The notes under the pieces: model-generated
Told to the model about the DNA's origin: nothing
Seen by the model: the letters and a program-made list of their open reading frames with translations, nothing else
The model's database searches: none
Position numbers and translations under genes: made by a program
Part shown: positions 1 to 7,355 of the stretch, piece after piece
Layout of the letters: every line of letters starts with the position of its first letter
Position numbering within the stretch: position 1 is the first letter of the stretch
Source of the DNA: a virus
Virus record (IMG/VR): IMGVR_UViG_3300009154_000076
Span: 1 to 52,962 of that record
DNA length: 52,962 nt
Direction: 5' to 3' (one strand)

Positions 1-84
1 AATATCATGCATGGTATCATGAGAAAAGTCATGATCATTGCCACACGTACAAGTTTGTATGAGATTATTATTCAAATCAACCAT
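1..84 (-). CDS. Partial ORF, N-terminal 28 residues of an unknown protein
   Basis: An open frame begins with ATG at 84 on the minus strand and runs off the window edge without a stop. Its ATG overlaps the TAA of the preceding glycosyltransferase gene (TAATG), the spacing of translationally coupled genes. The visible peptide has a Cys-Thr-Cys-Gly motif followed by several His and Asp residues, which might bind metal, but 28 residues do not allow a family call. Its position suggests it belongs to the same minus-strand operon. Confidence 0.5.
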   Translation of the reverse strand, partial: MVDLNNNLIQTCTCGNDHDFSHDTMHDI

Positions 85-908
85 TAGAAGTATCGTCCAT
101 TTAATCTAGGAAACCATGCATCCCCAAAACCTTGGGGTGTTCGGGTTGCTTCATAGTCTAGTCTGATCTCACACCAGTATGATTTTCCCAGACCCAGTGC
201 CAACGTCAATGCCATACTTTGATTACCAATAAATTGTTCAGCGCCTTGAATGATTCTGGCCAATTCCAACATATCAGAAACCGGGCGATATTCCACATTG
301 CATTGATGTAATTCACAGAAATCTTGGTGTTCTTTGGGTGTTCCCACAAAGACAGCCATTGTTTCTAAATTATAATTGTCGATCCAATCAGTCCACTGTG
401 GATTGACCATGGAAATATTATAATGCTCTCGTTTAATGTGTCTACCAGTGCGATTAATAACCACTGGTTTTCCGGGAATCACAATGGGATTATCCACGGT
501 CAACCAAGGATCCAATAATAGAGCTTGACGATGCTCATGAATATCCAAACCACACACCAAGGCATAGCATTCGGTGGCGTTGCCCGCCCAATCTTCTACC
601 TTGCCGTTTCGTCTAGCCCAAAATTTATGGTGATTTCTGAGATCATATGAAACTGGTTGATTCTCCCATATTTGGAGATTGTTTATATATGGCTGTTTTT
701 CTAACAGTGGCCATATAAAATCCAAGTCTCGTTGGGTGTATCTACCAGCATGGCATCCTGCATCACCTCCGCCCCACATGGCTCTGGCAATATTGTCCAT
801 GCCATTGAGTTCCACATATAAGTCACCGCCTCCTAAAATTTTAATTACATTCAACGAGAGTACAGTATCCCCAAATGTACCTGCATGCAAAAAACTAAGA
901 TTAGACAT
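84..908 (-). CDS. Putative GT9-like (heptosyltransferase-fold) glycosyltransferase
   Basis: This 274-residue protein resembles GT-B enzymes of the ADP-heptose/GT9 type. An N-terminal AGTFGDTVLSLNVIK segment looks like the first Rossmann loop. A C-terminal FIGNQSMALTLALGLGK segment resembles the nucleotide-sugar loop, where a short-cut helix checks whether the donor site is occupied. It would move a sugar from a nucleotide donor to an unknown acceptor in the cytoplasm. I chose ATG 908 because a perfect GGAGG (917-921) lies 8 nt upstream; the longer GTG start at 917 would sit on that ribosome site. It follows the GT2 gene at 910 with one base between them. Exact sugar and acceptor are not readable from sequence. 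Confidence 0.6.
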   Translation of the reverse strand: MSNLSFLHAGTFGDTVLSLNVIKILGGGDLYVELNGMDNIARAMWGGGDAGCHAGRYTQRDLDFIWPLLEKQPYINNLQIWENQPVSYDLRNHHKFWARRNGKVEDWAGNATECYALVCGLDIHEHRQALLLDPWLTVDNPIVIPGKPVVINRTGRHIKREHYNISMVNPQWTDWIDNYNLETMAVFVGTPKEHQDFCELHQCNVEYRPVSDMLELARIIQGAEQFIGNQSMALTLALGLGKSYWCEIRLDYEATRTPQGFGDAWFPRLNGRYF

Positions 909-909
909 A

Positions 910-1716
910 TTATGCACCTCCCGTCAACCATAATTTGGGAGTATTATTCCATAATGCATCGATGTCCACAAATGGATCACGTCCATCTTCAACCATGATA
1001 TGAAATGCCAGACCAGGAATGGGACTAAACATCATGACGTCTGGGCTATCCCAGACTTTGCACAATGTATGGGTTTCGTCTTTGATACATATCCACTGAG
1101 CTGCAGCTTGAAAATGCTCTCGATACTTGTCATAGATGGCGCGACTGGCCAGACAAGTATAGGTACTATGACGTACAGTGCGGTAATGGCGATATGGACC
1201 CAGCAATAGAATGCTGTCATAAATTTGGCGAGTATATCGCCAGATGTCATCATGTGGGTTAATAGCAATCATGTGCCCAGTATTGCCTTCTAGCTTGTCT
1301 ACAGTATCAATCATATCCTGAATAGCTTCGGGCTGATGAAGATAATCATCTTCAATATGATACCATAGATCAGTGGCGTGCTTTTCCACTTGATCGTATA
1401 CGCGGTAACAGGTGTGACTGGGCCCAGTGCCATCCTCTACCGGAATAAATTCATTGGGAAACTTGCAATTAGACAGAATTGTCTTGAAATCTTGAATGGC
1501 TTCTGGACTACTATGATCATCCAAAACCACCAATTTGACTTGATGATTGGTCACTTGGTTGATACTGTTGACCAAACTGCTCATGCAGTGATTGACCAGT
1601 TCATGTTTAGGAACTTTAATATATCGACCGCCATCCTCTTCGCCGTGTAACATATTGATTCTGGTACAGGTTCTTAAAACAATTAATAAATTTCTGGAGT
1701 TATTTGTTGAAGTCAT
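910..1716 (-). CDS. Putative GT-A (GT2-type) glycosyltransferase
   Basis: A 268-residue protein with a GT2-like layout. An N-terminal strand (LLIVLRTCTR) is followed by KLVVLDDHSS, the usual first nucleotide-binding aspartates, and then by WYHIEDDYLH, which matches the metal-binding DxD region in sequence and place. It probably transfers a sugar from a nucleotide donor. ATG 1716 follows a good GAGGAAATT ribosome site. It is the first gene of the leftward operon and faces the metallopeptidase gene at 1818 across a 101-nt divergent promoter region. A role in decorating virion or host surface polymers is inference from the number of such genes nearby. Confidence 0.65.
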   Translation of the reverse strand: MTSTNNSRNLLIVLRTCTRINMLHGEEDGGRYIKVPKHELVNHCMSSLVNSINQVTNHQVKLVVLDDHSSPEAIQDFKTILSNCKFPNEFIPVEDGTGPSHTCYRVYDQVEKHATDLWYHIEDDYLHQPEAIQDMIDTVDKLEGNTGHMIAINPHDDIWRYTRQIYDSILLLGPYRHYRTVRHSTYTCLASRAIYDKYREHFQAAAQWICIKDETHTLCKVWDSPDVMMFSPIPGLAFHIMVEDGRDPFVDIDALWNNTPKLWLTGGA

Positions 1717-1751
1717 AATTTCCTCTAATTATATGTATATTTAATCATATT

Positions 1752-1767
1752 TTGACGGTAAAGTCAA
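1752..1767. promoter_or_regulatory. TTGAC-N6-GTCAA dyad between divergent genes
   Basis: A perfect 5-bp inverted repeat with a 6-nt spacer sits in the 101-nt divergent intergenic region. Each arm reads TTGAC on its own strand, so it could supply back-to-back -35 elements or be an operator. The matching -10 sequences are weak: TTAAAT on the minus strand at 17-nt spacing, and none clear on the plus strand. Placement supports a regulatory role; the promoter call itself is tentative. Confidence 0.3.
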
Positions 1768-1789
1768 GTTATGTTTTTGTTGCGTTGCA

Positions 1790-1797
1790 CATAAATA
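1790..1797 (+). promoter_or_regulatory. T4-type late promoter candidate (CATAAATA)
   Basis: CATAAATA differs in one base from the T4 late consensus TATAAATA and continues as ATA, as do similar sites at 3234 and 28087. It ends 20 nt before the ATG of the metallopeptidase gene, leaving room for a start around 1803 and the AAGGAG ribosome site at 1807-1812. Motif plus placement is the only evidence. Confidence 0.45.
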
Positions 1798-1817
1798 ATA
1801 GATAATAAGGAGCATAT

Positions 1818-2228
1818 ATGTTGGCCGATTTGGTGGCATCTCTTTTTAGCTATGCTGTGCTCCTGAGTGGGTTATCCGGGGACGTACCTCCTTTCCTAGA
1901 ATTCCAACCCAAAGAATTTTTCATAACCCATGCTTGTGGTGGATCTCCTAATTGTCATGCTGTGGGGTGGTATCCGGCCACCGGTGGTGATACTATATAT
2001 CTGCTAAACACATTGGATTTGGAAAATCCAATTGTTGACAGTATCATTGTACACGAATCTGTGCATTATCTACAGTTCAAACACGGAAAATATGCCAATA
2101 AAAGCTGTGCTAACAGTTTGGAACTTGAATATCAAGCCTATGGCGTTCAAAAAGAATATCTACTCCGCGAAGGTAATGTGGCCAACGGCGTTGGGTTGAC
2201 CGCGATCTCAATGCACTGCGAAGAATAA
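1818..2228 (+). CDS. Small secreted-type zinc metallopeptidase-like protein (HESVH)
   Basis: The 136-residue protein has a hydrophobic N-terminus (about residues 1-20) that could be a signal or anchor segment. HESVH at 79-83 is an HExxH zinc motif, and an ExxA motif around 104-107 could supply the third ligand as in gluzincin-like enzymes. Four cysteines (40, 46, 97 and one near the C-terminus) could form disulfides, which fits an exported protein. It may act in the envelope or during lysis or entry; that is inference. It resembles small HExxH proteins of unknown function in phage and bacterial genomes. A strong AAGGAG site precedes the ATG. Confidence 0.55.
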   Translation: MLADLVASLFSYAVLLSGLSGDVPPFLEFQPKEFFITHACGGSPNCHAVGWYPATGGDTIYLLNTLDLENPIVDSIIVHESVHYLQFKHGKYANKSCANSLELEYQAYGVQKEYLLREGNVANGVGLTAISMHCEE

Positions 2229-2268
2229 TTCCAGCCCCTCTACCAACATTAAATAACTCTATACATAA

Positions 2269-2297
2269 TTGACTACGCAAGCGTGATCGCGTATAAT
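2269..2297 (+). promoter_or_regulatory. Near-consensus sigma70 promoter for the omega-like gene
   Basis: TTGACT at 2269-2274 and a perfect TATAAT at 2292-2297 are separated by 17 nt. Transcription would begin near 2304, just before the AAGGAG ribosome site (2311-2316) of the ATG at 2322. The GTG at 2283 lies inside the promoter spacer and cannot be the start of this transcript's gene. The match to the host-type consensus marks this as a likely early promoter. Confidence 0.8.
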
Positions 2298-2321
2298 TTT
2301 TGTTTACGTCAAGGAGATGTT

Positions 2322-2522
2322 ATGTTTAGGTTTCCCATAGAAGAAAAAGAAAAAATGTTTGAAAATCGATTTATGCAGGTAATCGTTGCCGCCATGCGGG
2401 CACGTGAACTACGTCGCGGTAATCCACCAAAAATAATTAGTCGAAACGGTGCAGCAGTGACAGCACTTAAAGAAATTGAATTGGGCCATATCGGCGTTGA
2501 ATACTTAGATAAAGTTCGTTAA
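2322..2522 (+). CDS. RNA polymerase omega subunit (RpoZ)-like protein
   Basis: A 66-residue protein that lines up with bacterial omega over nearly its whole length. The NRFMQVIVAAMRAREL segment (residues about 15-30) matches the conserved NRFxLVLVAAxRARQ helix, and VTALKEIELGHI matches the VIALREIxEG signature, followed by LDKVR. In bacteria omega clamps the beta' C-terminus and helps assemble RNA polymerase. A phage copy could replace or supplement host omega and alter promoter choice; that is inference. ATG 2322 is chosen because AAGGAGAT ends 3 nt before it and the promoter overlaps any longer start. It is shorter than E. coli omega (91 aa) and lacks its C-terminal tail. Confidence 0.72.
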   Translation: MFRFPIEEKEKMFENRFMQVIVAAMRARELRRGNPPKIISRNGAAVTALKEIELGHIGVEYLDKVR

Positions 2523-2538
2523 TAGAGAGGAATATACC

Positions 2539-2778
2539 ATGTCTGAAAATAAGAAAAATCGTAGAGTAGCAGATCCATTCAAAACCAAAACTGGCAAAAC
2601 CAGAATGGGGCCATTGAATCGTGAACAACTGATGAAATTTATTGAATCAGCATCCAAGCCCAAACATCGTGCCATGGCACAACGGGTCTATGACCGGAAA
2701 TATGGGCATCTAGTTGTAGAAACTCCGGTGGTAGAGTCAGTGGATACCCAAGAAGTAACTCCCGAAACATCTAATTAA
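2539..2778 (+). CDS. Small basic protein of unknown function
   Basis: A 79-residue protein in the cluster behind the omega-like gene, with an AGAGGAA ribosome site. The first two thirds are rich in Lys and Arg and contain a short predicted helix (REQLMKFIESASK), while the tail from about residue 60 is acidic and rich in Val, Thr and Glu. I recognise no family. Small charged proteins in early phage operons often bind host polymerase or nucleic acid, but nothing here shows that directly. Confidence 0.6.
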   Translation: MSENKKNRRVADPFKTKTGKTRMGPLNREQLMKFIESASKPKHRAMAQRVYDRKYGHLVVETPVVESVDTQEVTPETSN

Positions 2779-2796
2779 TATAATAAGGAAAACAAA

Positions 2797-2985
2797 ATGG
2801 CATACGATATCAGAGCAGTAAAAATTGGCAAAGACATCAAACGTGCAACGTGCATGATCAAAGATAAACATGTGCGTGGAGAATTCTTGCGTAGCTATGT
2901 AAAAATCGCCGAAGATGAAGGCAGGATGCGCAGTAGTCGCAATCGTGGAGATCGTGACACCAAGAGCACCGATGATGGTAAATAA
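2797..2985 (+). CDS. Small basic protein of unknown function
   Basis: A 62-residue protein, third in the small-gene cluster, with a TAAGGAAA ribosome site. It has many Lys, Arg and Asp residues, two cysteine-free helical stretches and a C-terminal Arg/Asp/Lys-rich tail. No family is recognisable. Its short spacing to both neighbours suggests co-transcription with the omega-like gene. Confidence 0.55.
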   Translation: MAYDIRAVKIGKDIKRATCMIKDKHVRGEFLRSYVKIAEDEGRMRSSRNRGDRDTKSTDDGK

Positions 2986-3007
2986 TATAGAGGAGGACAT
3001 ACCTACT

Positions 3008-3196
3008 ATGACCACACCAGCACCAAAGAAAAGTAAAAATCCATTTATTAACTTGGTTAATGAAGCAAACGCAGCAAAACATGTCCCAGTCACCGATGAA
3101 ACCAAATTGGAGTTGACTGTGCCTAAAGCAGCAAAATTAAAGAATCAAGTACAAATTAACAAACCTACCAAACGCAGCGCAGGTCGGGGTCGTTAA
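3008..3196 (+). CDS. Small Lys/Pro/Ala-rich basic protein of unknown function
   Basis: The 62-residue product starts at ATG 3008, where GAGGAGG lies about 10 nt upstream; an in-frame longer version from 2915 would overlap the previous gene and lacks such a site. Both ends are basic: the N-terminus has a TPAPKKSKNP stretch and the C-terminus ends KRSAGRGR. It may be disordered and bind nucleic acid. It is the last gene of the cluster before the hairpin at 3223-3255. No family is recognised. Confidence 0.6.
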   Translation: MTTPAPKKSKNPFINLVNEANAAKHVPVTDETKLELTVPKAAKLKNQVQINKPTKRSAGRGR

Positions 3197-3222
3197 TAGA
3201 CTTAAGTACTAGGTCAATGGTG

Positions 3223-3255
3223 ATACACGTGGATATAAATAATATCCATGTGTAT
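3223..3255 (+). promoter_or_regulatory. 14-bp hairpin covering a start codon, with a TATAAATA late motif in it
   Basis: Arms 3223-3236 and 3242-3255 are complementary over 14 bp with a single G-T wobble, leaving the 5-nt loop AAATA. The ATG of the Ntn-hydrolase gene (3248-3250) and its codon for the catalytic Cys2 lie in the right arm. TATAAATA at 3234-3241, a perfect T4 late motif, spans the loop; a start 5-7 nt downstream would give an almost leaderless message. No Shine-Dalgarno sequence precedes the ATG. The element could block translation of read-through messages and allow it on late ones. Confidence 0.6.
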
Positions 3256-4111
3256 TGTACTAGGAAAATATTTTGAAGGTATAGGATGGGTCGGGGTCAA
3301 GAACCGTGATCGAAACTATGTACCTACCATTTCATTCAAAAACAAATCTCTCAAAGACGGGCTAGAGATTATGTATTACGAAGATCAAGACACCAAGTAT
3401 TGTGAAGGTATTAATTCGCAAGGTGTTGCTATTATCGGTGCCAGCCTCATGGTCAAAGACGATGAAATGGAAATAAAAAGTAGAAAAAAGATTGGCACTG
3501 AAAATTCTGGCACCAAAATCAAACATGGGTTGGAACAAAGTACTGCAAAAGATGCTGTCAAAGCGTTGATTGATAAGAAATTAACAGGCAACACCTTGGT
3601 ATTTGATCAAGAAAATATGTATATTTTGGAAGGAGCATGGCGTCCTAACGAATACAAAACCAAGGGATATTCATACAAAGTACAACACATTCCGCATGAT
3701 CAGGTTATTGCACGAACCAATCATGGTGTGATACTTAAATGGACCGGGTATCAGCACACAGGTGAAAAAAAGCAAGATTTAAAAAGAATCAGCAGTGAAG
3801 CGCGTTTACTTGTTGCCAATTTTGTTGGACAACAATCCCAAGAACCTAATGAAATGCTTGATGGACTGACCATGAAATTCAGTGATAACCCACAACTCAA
3901 TGGGCTTCGTACATCGACACAAGCATCCAAAATGCGCACAACAGCCCAGATCATGTTGATTCCCAGCGAAAAAACCTTGTATTTCAGACCAGTTCAAAGT
4001 AACATTAAATTTGATTTTTGGGAATTAAATCACCCAGAACAACAGACTTGGGTAGAAGTATTAAGCAATCGCCCAGCCTATCAACATTTGATTGACCATT
4101 CTGCCAAATAA
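3248..4111 (+). CDS. Ntn-hydrolase-fold acylase/acyltransferase-like protein (peptidase C45 or TANGO2 type)
   Basis: The 287-residue protein begins Met-Cys-Ile, so removal of Met exposes Cys2 as an N-terminal nucleophile, as in Ntn hydrolases. NRDRNYVP near residue 19 resembles the conserved NRD region. EGINSQGVAIIGAS matches the GxNxxGL turn of penicillin V acylase and bile-salt hydrolase relatives. ARTNHGV around residue 158 matches the TNH motif of C45 acyltransferases. It likely cuts or makes an amide bond; the substrate is unknown. The length fits the family. No ribosome site is visible and the start is buried in a hairpin. Related genes occur in other phages, but a role is not known to me. 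Confidence 0.6.
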   Translation: MCIVLGKYFEGIGWVGVKNRDRNYVPTISFKNKSLKDGLEIMYYEDQDTKYCEGINSQGVAIIGASLMVKDDEMEIKSRKKIGTENSGTKIKHGLEQSTAKDAVKALIDKKLTGNTLVFDQENMYILEGAWRPNEYKTKGYSYKVQHIPHDQVIARTNHGVILKWTGYQHTGEKKQDLKRISSEARLLVANFVGQQSQEPNEMLDGLTMKFSDNPQLNGLRTSTQASKMRTTAQIMLIPSEKTLYFRPVQSNIKFDFWELNHPEQQTWVEVLSNRPAYQHLIDHSAK

Positions 4112-4215
4112 AAATTATCAAAAACATTCAAAGACTTATCTCGTAACAACAAATAATCTGTAGTTCTTCCATTTCAAAAATTTTTAGACCATTATCTACA
4201 AGGATAATTAATGGT
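4112..4215 (+). other. Short intergenic region without clear elements
   Basis: About 100 nt of A/T-rich sequence before the GT4 gene. An AAGGATAA ribosome site lies near its end. I see no convincing -35/-10 pair, terminator or late motif. Confidence 0.4.
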
Positions 4216-5241
4216 ATGAAACCCACATTACATATCTTATCTAGCCCATACAGTACCGTAAATTTAAACAATAGAATGGATCCATTCTCCATCAGCACAT
4301 TGAAGTTCATCGATTGGATGACTGACTTTGGCTGGAACTGTATTCATTATAGTGTCGCTGGCAGTCAAGTTAATTGCCAGCAAATCCAATGTTTGGATGT
4401 TATCGGCCCAGACAACAATGATAACATTATGAAATACAATACTCGCGCAGCTCACGCAATTGGATTAAACAAAAAGCCCGGTGATATTGCTCTATGTTTT
4501 TATGGCGTGGCCAACAAGGGCGCGGTTGATCCCCATCCCGATATCAGGGTTGTCGAACCAGGAATTGGATATGCAACTAGTGCGGTTTTTGCTCCCTATA
4601 GGGTATTTGTCTCCTATGCCCAACAACATATGTACTACGGTGAACAAAATAAATTAATGTCCCCAAGTTGGTTTGATGCCGTAATACCTAACGGGTTTAC
4701 CCCCACTGAATTTGATTATAACCCAAACAAAGGTGATTACTTCCTGTGTTTTGGGCGTGTTATGGAAACCAAAGGCATACACTTGGCTATTCAAGCCACA
4801 GCCGCCACTGGTAAAAAATTGGTCATAGCTGGACCCGGATCTTTGAGTGATATGGGATATCCCAGTATACCAAGCCATGTTACCATGGTGGGTTTATGCG
4901 ATGCAGAACAGCGTAGAGTATTGATGCGGGATGCCAACGCTATTATCGGGGCCACCTATTATATTGAGCCGTTTGGCAACATGGTAGTAGAGGGATATAT
5001 GAGTGGCACGCCCGCTATCACCACTGATTGGGGAGCATTTGCTGAAACGGTGGTTCATGGTGTAACTGGATTTAGATGTAGGGAATTCAGGGAATTTGTA
5101 CAAGCAATAAACAATATTGATCAGATTAATCCGCAAATATGCCGTGATTGGGCCATGGCCAACTATAGTGATCAAGTTGTCCATGAAAAATTTAATCAAT
5201 ATCTTGAAAAGATTAGTCAGTTGGATTTTTATAGACCATGA
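4216..5241 (+). CDS. GT4-family glycosyltransferase
   Basis: A 341-residue GT-B enzyme. The N-terminal half (1-170) is the acceptor domain. The C-terminal half has the family's marks: FLCFGRVMETKGIHLAIQA (GRxxxxKG phosphate-binding strand), KKLVIAGPG, then IIGATYYIEPFGNMVVEGYMSG, matching the EPFGxxxxEAMxxG motif in which the first Glu contacts the donor, and the GVTGF segment. It retains a nucleotide-sugar donor site and would add a sugar with retention of configuration in the cytoplasm. Its stop overlaps the next gene by 4 nt, so the two are probably coupled. Acceptor unknown. Confidence 0.8.
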   Translation: MKPTLHILSSPYSTVNLNNRMDPFSISTLKFIDWMTDFGWNCIHYSVAGSQVNCQQIQCLDVIGPDNNDNIMKYNTRAAHAIGLNKKPGDIALCFYGVANKGAVDPHPDIRVVEPGIGYATSAVFAPYRVFVSYAQQHMYYGEQNKLMSPSWFDAVIPNGFTPTEFDYNPNKGDYFLCFGRVMETKGIHLAIQATAATGKKLVIAGPGSLSDMGYPSIPSHVTMVGLCDAEQRRVLMRDANAIIGATYYIEPFGNMVVEGYMSGTPAITTDWGAFAETVVHGVTGFRCREFREFVQAINNIDQINPQICRDWAMANYSDQVVHEKFNQYLEKISQLDFYRP

Positions 5242-6005
5242 AAACCGCATTTATAGTCACTAGTAGTATTGAAGTCAACAATCAATATCCACTGAGTTAC
5301 ATTGGCACCAGAACTGCATTTACTGCTGATGAGAGACTACGGCAAACTGTCATGACTATTAATAGTCTGAATTTTTTGAGTAATTCAGACACGGTAATCT
5401 ATTTGATAGACACCAGTGAAAATTACCAAGAGTATCTGGAATTTTTCAGGTACCAAGGGAATTTAAGATTTATCAGTGTCAAAGAAGAAATGCCAGAAAT
5501 ACACAATGAGGTTACCACACATCCCAATAAAAGTAGGTGTGAAACGTTAATTATTAGCAATTTTTTAAGGAAATATGCCAAAGAATTGGATCAATTTGAC
5601 TATTTTGTTAAATTAACTGGCAGATATTCACTAGACACCACATTTGATCAAACTGTATTCAATCAAGACAATTTAGATAAGATGTTTTTTAAGACGACAT
5701 GGAGCTGGGAATGGGTCGATGGTTGGGGAGATTCTTATCAGATGGTGGATCAACGTGCATATCAGGGTGATAATCGATTAAATCAATATTGCACGGGTGT
5801 GTTTGCATGGGGACGAGAAAAAACAGCATATATGCTAGAAATCTTTACTGTGGTGGCATCAATTTTAAATGTGCCAAGATTTATTCATTATGATATAGAA
5901 ACTCTAATATATTACTTTACTGGATCAGCCAGACATGATATAATAGAAACAACATGGCTGGTATGTGGTTGGTACGGTGCCGACGGGAAATTTTTTAGGT
6001 ATTGA
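5238..6005 (+). CDS. Putative GT-A-like glycosyltransferase of unknown specificity
   Basis: A 255-residue protein that starts inside the previous stop (ATGA). Features fit a small GT-A fold: an N-terminal strand (AFIVTSSIEV), a DTVIYLIDTS strand, and FDYFVKLTGRYSL, a segment common in viral and bacterial proteins annotated as glycosyltransferases that sits where the DxD region would be. A canonical DxD is not obvious. Trp-rich residues around 150-170 could line an acceptor pocket. The call rests on the motif and the neighbours. Confidence 0.5.
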   Translation: MKTAFIVTSSIEVNNQYPLSYIGTRTAFTADERLRQTVMTINSLNFLSNSDTVIYLIDTSENYQEYLEFFRYQGNLRFISVKEEMPEIHNEVTTHPNKSRCETLIISNFLRKYAKELDQFDYFVKLTGRYSLDTTFDQTVFNQDNLDKMFFKTTWSWEWVDGWGDSYQMVDQRAYQGDNRLNQYCTGVFAWGREKTAYMLEIFTVVASILNVPRFIHYDIETLIYYFTGSARHDIIETTWLVCGWYGADGKFFRY

Positions 6006-6012
6006 TAATATT

Positions 6013-6561
6013 ATGAGTGTGACATTAATTATAGTTGATGATTTTTATTCTAATCCAGATGCTGTGCGAAATTTTGCACTATCTCAGGAATTTGGAGTGC
6101 GTGGTAACTACCCCGGATCAAGGACTCTGCCATTTTTGACTGATGATGTCAAGGAAGCAATACAAGATAAACTACAGTTTGCTGGTCCAGTCACTGACTG
6201 GTTAGAGCATAGTGGTTACACTGGCTGTTTTCAAATGACCACGGCCATTGATAGAACATGGATCCACAGTGACAGCTATAATACATGGGCTGGTGTATGT
6301 TATCTCACTCCAGATGCGCCCTATACTGGCGGCACTGGGTTGTTTCGCCACAAAGCCACCGGTGAACACCGACGTGTCACAGATGATCACGAAGGATATG
6401 ATTATACCAAATGGGATTTATTTGATCGCATTGGTAACAAATACAACCGATTAATCTTGTACCGTGGTGATTTATTTCACGCTAGCTTGGACTATTTTGG
6501 GGATAATCCACAAAATGGTAGATTGTTCCAGACATTTTTCTTTAACACGGCCAGAATCTAG
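6013..6561 (+). CDS. 2OG-Fe(II) oxygenase-like protein (DUF6445-type)
   Basis: The 182-residue product begins MSVTLIIVDDFYSNPDAVR, an opening typical of the phage DUF6445-type family. His85 and Asp87 (IHSD) and His156 (FHAS) form the expected HxD...H iron triad, and Arg170 (NGRLFQTFFF) is placed to bind 2-oxoglutarate. It probably hydroxylates a small molecule, sugar or protein side chain. I start at ATG 6013; the in-frame upstream extension to 5965 would overlap the previous gene. Sitting between glycosyltransferases, it may act in the same modification pathway, or on virion protein. Confidence 0.7.
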   Translation: MSVTLIIVDDFYSNPDAVRNFALSQEFGVRGNYPGSRTLPFLTDDVKEAIQDKLQFAGPVTDWLEHSGYTGCFQMTTAIDRTWIHSDSYNTWAGVCYLTPDAPYTGGTGLFRHKATGEHRRVTDDHEGYDYTKWDLFDRIGNKYNRLILYRGDLFHASLDYFGDNPQNGRLFQTFFFNTARI

Positions 6562-6563
6562 CG

Positions 6564-7355
6564 ATGACGTACAAGGTTTGTCAAGTCATATTTTCTGCAA
6601 ATAGAGTAGAATATTTGACCAGAACATTAGAATCCCAAAAGTTTTTGGATTTCTCTGGATGTTCTGTTGATAAAATCTTTATTGATGATTTGCCTCTTAA
6701 CCGCAATGATCGGTTGATCACTGATTTGGTACGCGCCTATGATTACCAAGAACTGTATTTGCATCCTGTAAACCTTGGACTTAGTGTAACTTGGACTGAA
6801 TTCTGGAATTTGATCAGGGGTCGTGATTATGATTATATCTGGCACCAAGAAGACGATGTGGAGATATTGGAGCCTGTAAAAATTGTTGATCTGATCGATC
6901 TACTGAAATCTAACCCATCTCTTGCGCAGATAGTACTCAAACGCCAAGCTTGGTATAGTAATGAGTTGCCAACACAGGCATTGGCCGATGATATCATTGT
7001 TGACATCGGTAGAATTGAAATTATGAATCAGCTGGTTTTTTCTCCCATGGCCAGTCTATATAGTATAGACCGAGTGCGGTTTGATTATAGTTCTTGGTAT
7101 CGTGAGAATTATCCAGATACCAATTTACATTCTATTAATTTTAACGAAGGTATGATTGGTGTAGCACTTCATGGTGCTCAACAATTGATTCCAGCTCGTT
7201 TAAAAAATCCGGCTGGTCATAATCTTATAAATCACATTGGTGAATATTTTTCTGGTCGCCGTGTGCTGCCAGATGAACCGGGCTATCAGGCATTTGCTGG
7301 ATATGATCCAGATAAAAAATATAATAGCCGTGATGGCAGCGAGTATCAATCATGA
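6564..7355 (+). CDS. Putative GT2-type glycosyltransferase
   Basis: A 263-residue protein with GT-A features: an N-terminal strand and helix (VCQVIFSANRVEYLTRTLES), the conserved turn HPVNLGLSVTWTEFW, and YIWHQEDDVEI, the metal-binding region. The C-terminal half (from about 140) holds the likely acceptor site. It follows the oxygenase by 2 nt and its stop overlaps the next gene by 4 nt. Substrate unknown. The family assignment is firmer than for the 5238 gene because the HQEDD motif and the N-terminal layout are both present. Confidence 0.65.
   Translation: MTYKVCQVIFSANRVEYLTRTLESQKFLDFSGCSVDKIFIDDLPLNRNDRLITDLVRAYDYQELYLHPVNLGLSVTWTEFWNLIRGRDYDYIWHQEDDVEILEPVKIVDLIDLLKSNPSLAQIVLKRQAWYSNELPTQALADDIIVDIGRIEIMNQLVFSPMASLYSIDRVRFDYSSWYRENYPDTNLHSINFNEGMIGVALHGAQQLIPARLKNPAGHNLINHIGEYFSGRRVLPDEPGYQAFAGYDPDKKYNSRDGSEYQS

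Noticed and set aside
2283-2321. A longer omega-like protein from GTG 2283
   Set aside because: The GTG is inside the promoter spacer, and the good ribosome site serves ATG 2322.
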